This document shows, in pieces, positions 52,942-59,496 of a stretch of DNA of 59,496 bases. The position numbers were made by a program, and so were the translations under genes. Under the pieces are notes generated by a model that saw nothing but the letters and a program-made list of their open reading frames with translations, was not told the origin of the DNA and did not search any database. Source of the stretch: Azospirillum sp. B4 (GTDB lineage Bacteria; Pseudomonadota; Alphaproteobacteria; Azospirillales; Azospirillaceae); NCBI RefSeq assembly GCF_000333275.1, contig NZ_BACU01000461.1, positions 1-59,496 on the forward strand, in the 5' to 3' direction. The stretch's first letter is position 1. Each line of letters starts with the position of its first letter.

Positions 52942-55307
52942 TGTTGAAGACCTCCCTGTTGAGCCTGGCCGCCCTGCTGGCCAGCTCCGTCTCCGCCTTG
53001 GCCACCGATACCGCCTTCAACGACGGCTGGCGCTTTCACCGGGTGGAAAGCGGCCCCGCCCTGGGGCATGACGCCCTGCCCGCCGCCGGCTGGACCTGGG
53101 AAACGGTGCGCCTGCCCCATACCGCCAAGGTGGAGGCGCGCGTCATCCAGGCGCCGGGCCGGCAGGCGGCGGGCCCGGCGCAATGGCAGGGCGACGCCTT
53201 CTATGTGAAGCGCTTCCGCACCGACCCGGCTTGGAAGGGCCAGCGGGTGACCCTGCGGTTCGAGGCGGCCATGAACGTGGCCGACGTCTGGCTGAACGGC
53301 CGGCACCTGACCACCCACCTGGGCGGCTTCCTGCCTTTCACCCTGGACCTGACGGACGGGCTGAAGGCGGACGGCGAGAATGAGGTGGTGGTGCATCTGG
53401 ACAACCGCGACAACGCGGTGACGGGTCCCAAGCCATTGAAGGACCTGGACTTCAACACCTATGGCGGGCTGTACCGAGGTGCCACCCTGAGCGTGCGGGC
53501 ACCCTTGCACATCACTGATGAGATGCTGGCCGACCATGTCGCCGGCGGTGGCATCGTCGTGCGCCAGACCCACGTGGATGGCACGCGCGCCAACCTGACC
53601 GTGACGACGGAGGTGCGCAACGACGGCGCCAAGGCGCAGCACTTCACCGTCACCCAGCGCCTGGCCCGCGACGGCAAGACGGCGGTGCAAACGACCAGCG
53701 AGACCGTGACCCTTGCCCCTGGCGCCGCCCTGTCCCTGCCCGTTGACCTGTCGGTGGCCCATCCCCGTCTCTGGTCCCTGGATGATCCGGCGCTGTATGA
53801 CCTGGAAACGACGGTAACCGCCGACGGCAAAGCGGTGGACAGCCGCCGGACCCGCATCGGCCTGCGCAGCATCGTCATGACCAAGGACGGGCTGTGGCTG
53901 AACGGGCGGAAGACCGTCCTGCGGGGCGTCAACCGCCACCAGGAATACCCTTACGTCGGCTACGCCCTGTCGCCGGAGGCCAGCCGGCGGGAGGCGCGCC
54001 TGATCAAGGCCGCCGGGTTCGACTATGTCCGCCTGTCGCACTATCCCCAGGACCCAGCCTTCATGGACGCGGCGGATGAAGTGGGCCTGCTGGTGCTGGA
54101 CGGCATCCCCGGCTGGCAGTACGCACCCCCGGATCCGGCCTTCGCCGCCCAGGTGGTGCGCACCTGCCGCGACATGATCCGCCGCGATCGCAACCACCCC
54201 AGCGTCCTGGCCTGGGAATGCTCCCTGAACGAATCCCCCATGGCGGACGCGTTGGTGGATGCGCTGCACGCCACGGTGCATGAGGAGCTGCCCGGCCCCG
54301 GCGTCTACTCCGCCGGCTGGATGCCCCGCGCCTACGACATCTACCTGCAGGCCCGCCAGCATCGCCTGCCGGAAACGGGCAAGGAGGCGCCGGCCGCCGC
54401 CCCCGACAAGCCCCTGATCGTCTCCGAATATGGCGATTGGGAGTACTACGCCATGAACGCCGGCTTCCAGCAGGGCCAGTGGGGCGACCTGCTGCCCCAG
54501 GAACGCAGCAGCCGGCAAGAGCTGGGCGGGCCGGAAAAGGGCCTGCTGCAACAGGCCACCAATGTGCAGGAGGCGCACAACGACAACCTGGGCCTGACGG
54601 CGGTGGGCGACGGCTATTGGGCCATGTTCGATTACAATCGCGGCTATGCCCCGGACCTGGAAACCTCCGGCGTGTACAGCATCGACCGGCTGCCGAAGGA
54701 GACCGCGTTCTTCTTCATGAGCCAGCGCGACGCGAAGGCGGATGGCAGTGGCGCCATGGTCCACATCGCCACCCGCTGGACACCGGACAGCAGCCCGGAC
54801 GTGCGGGTGTTCAGCAACGCCGACGCCGTGGAGCTACGCCTGAACGGCCGGCTGATCGCCCGCCAGGCGCCGGACCAGGACCGCCTGTCCACCCATCTGC
54901 GCCACCCACCCTTCACCTTCCACCTGGATCGTTTCGAGTCAGGAACATTGGAAGCGGTGGCCTATGTCGGCGACCGCGCCGTCGCCCGCCAGCAGGTGCG
55001 CACCCCCGGCGCGCCGCATCACCTGGAACTATCGCCGGACACCCAGGGTGTCGCCCCCGCCGCCGGCCATAATGACGTGCTGTTCGTCCGCGCCCGCCTG
55101 GTCGACGCCGACGGCACGACGGTTCCCACCACCGGCACCGACATTCACTTGGGCCTCACCGGGGACCTGACGCTGATGAGCCCGGACCATGTGCCAACAG
55201 AGGCTGGCACCGCCAGCTTCCTGATCCGCATCGGTGATAGCCTCAAAGGCGCCGCCGTCACCGCCGACGGCGCGGGCCTCGCGGCGGTGAGCATGGCCGT
55301 GCGGTGA
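52941..55307 (+). CDS. Exported beta-galactosidase (GH2)
   Basis: Releases galactose from the oligosaccharides produced by the GH53 enzyme. The 788-residue protein has a signal peptide (LLSLAALLASSVSALA), a GH2 sugar-binding jelly roll (FNDGWRFHRVESG; DVWLNGRHLTTHLGGFLPF), an immunoglobulin-like domain, a TIM barrel with acid/base Glu431 (WECSLNES) and nucleophile Glu496 (VSEYGDW), and C-terminal beta domains (about 640-788). LRGVNRHQEYP is the classic GH2 signature. Translationally coupled to the GH53 gene. No terminator is obvious after the stop. Confidence 0.93.
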   Translation: MLKTSLLSLAALLASSVSALATDTAFNDGWRFHRVESGPALGHDALPAAGWTWETVRLPHTAKVEARVIQAPGRQAAGPAQWQGDAFYVKRFRTDPAWKGQRVTLRFEAAMNVADVWLNGRHLTTHLGGFLPFTLDLTDGLKADGENEVVVHLDNRDNAVTGPKPLKDLDFNTYGGLYRGATLSVRAPLHITDEMLADHVAGGGIVVRQTHVDGTRANLTVTTEVRNDGAKAQHFTVTQRLARDGKTAVQTTSETVTLAPGAALSLPVDLSVAHPRLWSLDDPALYDLETTVTADGKAVDSRRTRIGLRSIVMTKDGLWLNGRKTVLRGVNRHQEYPYVGYALSPEASRREARLIKAAGFDYVRLSHYPQDPAFMDAADEVGLLVLDGIPGWQYAPPDPAFAAQVVRTCRDMIRRDRNHPSVLAWECSLNESPMADALVDALHATVHEELPGPGVYSAGWMPRAYDIYLQARQHRLPETGKEAPAAAPDKPLIVSEYGDWEYYAMNAGFQQGQWGDLLPQERSSRQELGGPEKGLLQQATNVQEAHNDNLGLTAVGDGYWAMFDYNRGYAPDLETSGVYSIDRLPKETAFFFMSQRDAKADGSGAMVHIATRWTPDSSPDVRVFSNADAVELRLNGRLIARQAPDQDRLSTHLRHPPFTFHLDRFESGTLEAVAYVGDRAVARQQVRTPGAPHHLELSPDTQGVAPAAGHNDVLFVRARLVDADGTTVPTTGTDIHLGLTGDLTLMSPDHVPTEAGTASFLIRIGDSLKGAAVTADGAGLAAVSMAVR

Positions 55308-55889
55308 GGTCGACGGCCCCAGAGACTTTGGCCCAAGGTGATCGGCCTTGAATAGGCGTGAAGTGTGACGGCGGTATTACCTGCCGTGTCCGCTATGCCC
55401 TCTATCCCCTACAGGATAGCGTGGTTGGAAGGGCATGCCCGCCCGTGGACTTCCCCTGGTAATGCGCATGGTAGGTACCGCATAGTTACAACAGTTATTT
55501 CCTGCCGGCGGAGGGAGCGAACAACATCGCCATTGCCCATCCAGCTTCTCCAGCCTAGCCGTTTACGAGGACTATAGCAGCCGTGCGGCCGACGCCCCTA
55601 AGTGTCAGGCCGCCTCCGCCTTAGAAGCATACAATCGCAGCGCCCCTTCGCTACGAACGCAGCGTCATGCGGCTGGTACTGGACTGAAACCGCCTTGTCG
55701 CTTCCGGCTTCGCACTGTGCATTCGGCTGAAGTCGCGGACTAGACCTCCCCACCTTCCATTTTCGGCCACAACTATGGGGAATCTCAACATATTATTGCC
55801 AATATACAGACTGGTGATACTCTCCTTTGCCGAGACATGGAAACGCCACCTCTCAGCAATAAATATTAACCAGCCGATCTCAACGGAAC
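55308..55889 (+). other. Gene-poor stretch leading into an AT-rich islet
   Basis: About 580 bases after the GH2 gene with no gene I can support. The first 450 bases have an intermediate base composition with scattered stops in all frames. From about 55780 the composition turns AT-rich and merges with the unknown gene that follows. A small inverted repeat CTATCC-N6-GGATAG lies at 55402-55419; its significance is unclear. It may be degraded insertion or flanking DNA of the islet. Confidence 0.4.
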
Positions 55890-56642
55890 ATGATGATGGA
55901 AAAAGGAACTGCGGATATATTGGTGACATTTTGCACTAGGGTATCTAAAATATCCGATCACGATGCAAAAATAACCTACAATGCATTATCAGATATACTT
56001 GGAATAGATCCAGACAGTTCAGAATTTTACTCTATGATTGTGTCGATAAGAAGCACCTTCATCAAGGTGCTTGATGAAATGAGCGCGAATCAAAATATAG
56101 ATGAAGAGAACAAAACATATATTTTTAATGACTTGGAATCAGTGCCAAGAATATTCACTATACAGAATATGCATACAGTTTGGCAAAATTCGCGGATTAA
56201 ATTATCAAATTGCACAAGATCTATGCGGTTTCTGGCAAACTTTAACAGAATATATGGATCAAACGAAGAAATAAAAAGGTCAGATATAGATAAAATTGAA
56301 AATGATATTAATTTAGTTGCCGATTCCATCAAAGATCTGAAAGCAAGCGCTGAAGTCGTAGAATTATTATCTCACTATATTCGGTCTATTAAGGCCATTC
56401 TCCGCTTATCTGATTGCCTTCCCGCAGACGCGATATGGGACATGGCAGTGAAATTAAACGCCGACTTGTACAAATCAAGAAATAAGTTTTCTGAGAATGA
56501 GGACACGGGCGGAGCTTTCAGTAAAGTTAGAAAAGCCGCTGCCGACCTTGCGAATATTTGTGACAAGGTAAATAGTGCCGGCAATAGCATTAGCGGATTA
56601 ATAGAGAAAGCCAACCATATAGCCGGTTTCATAACAGGGTGA
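55890..56642 (+). CDS. AT-rich orphan gene of unknown function
   Basis: Protein of 250 residues that I do not recognise. It begins with three consecutive ATG codons (MMMEKGTADILV), so the exact start is open; the upstream ribosome site (CGGAAC) is weak. The sequence looks almost entirely alpha-helical, with charged stretches (EEIKRSDIDKIENDINLVAD), one Cys-rich spot (IKLSNCTRSM) and a mildly hydrophobic C-terminal helix (LIEKANHIAGFITG). No membrane helix or signal peptide is evident. Base composition and codon use (many AAA, ATA, AAT, TTA codons) contrast sharply with every neighbour, indicating recent acquisition. The stop codon abuts the terminator of the convergent TonB receptor gene. Toxin, immunity or defence roles are conceivable, but nothing shows this. 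Confidence 0.65.
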   Translation: MMMEKGTADILVTFCTRVSKISDHDAKITYNALSDILGIDPDSSEFYSMIVSIRSTFIKVLDEMSANQNIDEENKTYIFNDLESVPRIFTIQNMHTVWQNSRIKLSNCTRSMRFLANFNRIYGSNEEIKRSDIDKIENDINLVADSIKDLKASAEVVELLSHYIRSIKAILRLSDCLPADAIWDMAVKLNADLYKSRNKFSENEDTGGAFSKVRKAAADLANICDKVNSAGNSISGLIEKANHIAGFITG

Positions 56643-56672
56643 AAAAGGCCGGAGCAGCGATATGCCCCGGCC
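56642..56672 (-). terminator. Intrinsic terminator of the TonB-receptor gene
   Basis: On the minus strand, GGCCGGGGCA and TGCTCCGGCC pair over ten positions (one G-U) around a six-base loop, followed by TTTTT. The orphan gene's TGA ends in the first base of the matching A-run, so both convergent genes stop at this hairpin. Confidence 0.8.
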
Positions 56673-56721
56673 GGGAGGAGGTAGAGAGAGAAATAGAAAC
56701 TAGGAACTTACACCGGCCCAC

Positions 56722-59331
56722 TCAGTACTTGAACGTCACATCGAAAGAGTAGCGCTGGCCGTATTTCTCATAGCGGGCCAGGCGGTCCGGCATGTTGTCG
56801 AAGTAGAGGCGCAGCGGCTCGTTCGTCAGGTTGTTCACCTGGAAGCGGAAACCGATATTTTCGTTGAGCTGGTAAGAGGCGCTGAAGTCCAGCGTGTTCT
56901 CCGCCTCCAGCGTCGTCAGCTGCGTGGCGTCCCAGCCGTAAATGGTGGTGAAGCGGCTGTGGTACTTGTAGCCCAGGCGGGCCTCCACGCCAGCGTGATT
57001 ATACCACAGGTCCACCGTCGCCGTGTGCCGCGCCAGGCCATTGGCCGCCAACGGGTTGTTCACGGGGGCGTACTCGTGAACGTTGCTGTTCACATAGGCG
57101 TAGTTGGAATAGATGCCGAAGTTCTGCAACGGCTCCGGCAGGAAGAAGAACGGCGTCTGGAAGGTGAACTCGGCCCCCCGGATGAAACCGCCACTGCCGT
57201 TGAACGGGCTGATCATCTGATAGGGGACGCCGTTGATGTTCTGGATGGCGGTCTTATAGCCGACGTTGCTGTCCAGGTATTTGTAGTAACCGGCGACGGC
57301 GACCAGCGCCTCCGGCCGGAAGTACCACTCGTAGGACAGGTCGATCTGCTTGGCCTTGTAGGGCTGCAGCTTGGGATTGCCACCGCTGCCGGTGGGGGTG
57401 TTGCCGGTGGTGTCCAAGCTGCGGCTGGCGCGCAGCTCATCCAGCGGCGGGCGGGAGATGGCCTGCGACAAGCCCAGGCGCAAGGTCTGGTCCGGAGCCA
57501 CCTGGAAGTTCATGTTCAGGCTGGGCAGCGGCTCGGTATAGCTGTTGGAGACGCTGACCGGGCTGTAGGGGCTGCCGTTGACGGACTGGAAGGCGCCGCT
57601 GTCGGTGTCCACATGGATGACCCGCACGCCGACGTTGCCGCTGACCGGCACGCCGAACAGGTCGGTGTCGTAGCGCAGCTTGGCGTAGCCCTCCTGCGTC
57701 TTCTCGTGCACATGCCACTTCTGCGACAGATCCTCCGTCGCCAGGCCGGGGTTCAGGCCGCCCAGGGTTTGCTTGACCAGGCTGTCGAAGTCACCGTCAA
57801 GCAGCGCCGGCATGGTGTAGCCCGGCACGGTGAAGGTGCTGAGACCGCTGGGCAGGGTGCCGCTGGTGGGGGTCTGCGTCCAATTGTAGGCGGCGTACCA
57901 CTTGGTGCGGTCGGCGATGCGCAGGCCGAAATCGAAGGAGCGCAGCACGCTGCTGTCCAATTCCCGGCTGACGTCCAGGCGGCCGGCGCCCAGGCTGTCG
58001 CGCAGATGGTCGGGGCCGGTGTTGTTGCCCTGGGCGACCGAAAGGTTACCGCTGGCCAGCGGGCTGCCGACGATGGAGATGCTGGGCGTCACGCCGGAGC
58101 GGAAGTCCCAGGTGGTGTCCACCGGGTTGGTGCTGTCGATGTACAGCGCGTTCCAGGTGTTGTCACGGTTGGCATAGCTGTAGGAGACGTCACCCGTGAC
58201 GGTCCACTTGTCGGCCGTCCACTTGACGTTGGTGCCGGTGTTGAAGACCGAGTTCTTCTGGTCGTAGCGGGCGATGACGTTGCGCAGGTAGTTGTAGCCG
58301 ACGGTACCCGCGGCCACGTCGCCATTCTGCAGCGTGTAACTCTTGTACCAGGTGCCGGTGCCGTCCCAGTTGCCCCAGTTCTGGAACCATTGCTGGTTCT
58401 GGTTCTCCACGATGTGGAACTGGGAGTAGAAGGCGTCGACCTTGATTTCCAGGTTGTCGGTGGGCCGCATCTGGATGACGCCCAGGGCCCCCTTGCGCAG
58501 TTCGTCGATGCGGGTGACGGCGGTCTGGGCCCCCCAGGGGGTGGGATCGGTCTTGCCGTCGCCGTTCAGGTCGCCGGCGTTGTCGACGTTGTAACCCCAG
58601 CCCTGGATGGAGGCGTAGCCGTTCTTCTGCTGCTGCACCGTGCCGCCCAGCGCGATCGCCACCTTGTCATTGATCTTGCCGACGTAGGTGGCGCTGCCGC
58701 GATAGCCCACGGGGCTGTAGCTAGGCAGGTCGGCGGCGGCACCGTAGTAGACGGCGCCGAAGCGGCCGACGAACTGCGGCCCGGTATAGTCCAGCGGCTG
58801 GATGGTCTGCAGGTTGACCGTGCCGGCGATGCCGCCGGCGATCAGGTCGGCGGATTGCGCCTTGTAGACCTGCACGCCCGTCAGCAGTTCCGACGGGTAC
58901 TGCTCATAGCGGATATTGCGGTCCGGCTCGCTGGACGCGACCTCGCGCCCGTCCACCGTGCCGAAGGCCAGGCGCGGCCCCAGGCCACGGATGACGGCCT
59001 GGCTTTCGTTGCCGCGGTCGCGGGTGCCATTCAGGCCGGGGAGGCGCACCAGCGCCTCGGCGATGGTCACGTCGGGCAGCTGGCCGATGTCCTTGGCGGA
59101 GATCGCCTCCGACACCACGTCGGTGGCGCGTTTCTGGTCAAGCGCGTCGCGCAGACTGGCGCGCAGGCCGGTGACGACGATTTCCTGCAAATCGTCGTCG
59201 GCCGCCGCCTGGGCCTGGGCGGTGCCGGCGGCCAGCGTGGTGGCCAGCGCGCACAGCGCCACAGCGCTGGCGCCGCCCCGGATGCGGGCGGTGAATGGAC
59301 GGAAATAGACTCTCTTGGCTGGTTTCTTCAT
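56722..59331 (-). CDS. TonB-dependent outer-membrane receptor (Xanthomonas/Caulobacter type), probable galacto-oligosaccharide importer
   Basis: Outer-membrane 22-strand barrel of 869 residues, driven by TonB. Signal peptide (about 1-41, ending AGTAQAQA), a TonB-box-like EIVVTGLRASLRDALDQK, a plug domain (about 60-190: DIGQLPDVTIAEALVRLPGL, VIRGLGPR, GGIAGTVNL) and the barrel, ending in the outer-membrane signature SFDVTFKY with a C-terminal aromatic residue. The plug blocks match the TIGR01782 subfamily used for glycan uptake in Caulobacter and sphingomonads. The ATG at 59331 follows GGGGAGGG; upstream in-frame codons lack a signal peptide. Convergent with the GH53-GH2 operon, hence the substrate guess. 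Confidence 0.92.
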   Translation of the reverse strand: MKKPAKRVYFRPFTARIRGGASAVALCALATTLAAGTAQAQAAADDDLQEIVVTGLRASLRDALDQKRATDVVSEAISAKDIGQLPDVTIAEALVRLPGLNGTRDRGNESQAVIRGLGPRLAFGTVDGREVASSEPDRNIRYEQYPSELLTGVQVYKAQSADLIAGGIAGTVNLQTIQPLDYTGPQFVGRFGAVYYGAAADLPSYSPVGYRGSATYVGKINDKVAIALGGTVQQQKNGYASIQGWGYNVDNAGDLNGDGKTDPTPWGAQTAVTRIDELRKGALGVIQMRPTDNLEIKVDAFYSQFHIVENQNQQWFQNWGNWDGTGTWYKSYTLQNGDVAAGTVGYNYLRNVIARYDQKNSVFNTGTNVKWTADKWTVTGDVSYSYANRDNTWNALYIDSTNPVDTTWDFRSGVTPSISIVGSPLASGNLSVAQGNNTGPDHLRDSLGAGRLDVSRELDSSVLRSFDFGLRIADRTKWYAAYNWTQTPTSGTLPSGLSTFTVPGYTMPALLDGDFDSLVKQTLGGLNPGLATEDLSQKWHVHEKTQEGYAKLRYDTDLFGVPVSGNVGVRVIHVDTDSGAFQSVNGSPYSPVSVSNSYTEPLPSLNMNFQVAPDQTLRLGLSQAISRPPLDELRASRSLDTTGNTPTGSGGNPKLQPYKAKQIDLSYEWYFRPEALVAVAGYYKYLDSNVGYKTAIQNINGVPYQMISPFNGSGGFIRGAEFTFQTPFFFLPEPLQNFGIYSNYAYVNSNVHEYAPVNNPLAANGLARHTATVDLWYNHAGVEARLGYKYHSRFTTIYGWDATQLTTLEAENTLDFSASYQLNENIGFRFQVNNLTNEPLRLYFDNMPDRLARYEKYGQRYSFDVTFKY

Positions 59332-59496
59332 GACCCTCCCCTTCGCGTTCTTTTGGCCGGCCCTGTCCGGACCGCCCTTATGGGTGGAGATTTTCCCCCA
59401 CCCCGGCGCCCGCCACCCGATGGACCCGCCCGCGCCGGAGCGCAAACGCAATCTGCAGGGTGCGCGAATGACCGCCTGAGTTTTATCAATAATCGA
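59332..59496. other. Upstream region of the TonB-receptor gene
   Basis: Holds the GGGGAGGG ribosome site and presumably the promoter of the receptor gene. The final bases (59478-59496) are AT-rich. No gene or clear operator is seen before the window ends. Confidence 0.4.

Noticed and set aside
52827-54764. Long minus-strand frame opposite the GH2 gene
   Set aside because: Composition is typical of antisense GC-rich frames; the plus strand has a signal peptide and both GH2 catalytic glutamates.
55402-55419. Inverted repeat CTATCC-N6-GGATAG as a possible insertion-sequence end
   Set aside because: No partner repeat, transposase or target duplication could be found, and six-base arms are expected by chance.
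55365-55577. Short 70-codon frame after the GH2 gene
   Set aside because: No ribosome site, no domain and no codon bias like that of neighbours; the stretch looks non-coding.
1-59496. tRNA, rRNA and CRISPR search by eye
   Set aside because: No cloverleaf-like GGTTCGAATCC element with an acceptor stem, no rRNA-like conserved blocks, and no regularly spaced direct repeats were noticed. A tRNA or covariance-model scan would be decisive.

Overview
The window (about 59.5 kb, strongly GC-rich) looks like chromosomal DNA of a Gram-negative alphaproteobacterium. Evidence: a cyoABCD quinol oxidase, a TonB-dependent receptor of the Xanthomonas/Caulobacter type, GGAAC-type (EcfG-like) stress promoters, DUF3008/DUF3309 small stress proteins, and rich chemosensory and two-component signalling. 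The mix resembles Azospirillaceae (Nitrospirillum/Niveispirillum-like); that placement is inference from gene content, not a search result. No rRNA, tRNA, CRISPR array or intact insertion sequence was seen.

Layout. 1-3.9 kb: RND efflux permease (cut by the window edge) and its adaptor. About 4.1-4.3 kb: a decayed AlkB-like C-terminus. 4.4-8.3 kb: cyoABCD. 8.5-10.6 kb: hybrid histidine kinase. 10.7-12.9 kb: methylmalonyl-CoA epimerase, quinone oxidoreductase and a DUF6438 lipoprotein. 12.9-15.1 kb: tetR-xenA-monooxygenase operon with two matching operators. 15.2-16.3 kb: ACT-domain protein and a HigBA-type toxin-antitoxin pair with a duplicated palindromic operator. 16.3-20.4 kb: acyl-CoA dehydrogenase-etfB-etfA, divergent from an AraC regulator.

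20.5-34.5 kb is one long leftward signalling operon: split REC-REC-kinase, REC-PAS-kinase-REC, CheW, CheR-TPR, CheW, CHASE3 chemoreceptor, CheA-REC, CheB, and a REC-PAS-GAF-GGDEF-EAL output protein. It has the parts list of a Wsp surface-sensing system, but its output has a degenerate GGDEF and a complete EAL site. The predicted output is therefore c-di-GMP breakdown rather than synthesis. The first gene is split by a one-base frameshift.

35-40.5 kb: M3 oligopeptidase, two REP-like palindromes, an SGNH-like protein and egtB-egtD (ergothioneine). 40.7-42.6 kb: small stress-type genes (DUF883-like, a frameshifted small gene, DUF3309, YeaQ-like, DUF3008) with EcfG-like promoters. 42.6-46.1 kb: copper-handling cluster (Cys/His-rich exported protein, lipoprotein, outer-membrane factor, multicopper oxidase). 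46.2-51.3 kb: MFS exporter, flavin amine oxidase and a pyruvate-decarboxylase-type 2-keto acid decarboxylase separated by a terminator hairpin. 51.4-59.3 kb: a galactan-utilisation locus (GH53 endo-galactanase, GH2 beta-galactosidase, TonB receptor), interrupted between the GH2 gene and the receptor by an AT-rich islet carrying one unrecognised gene.
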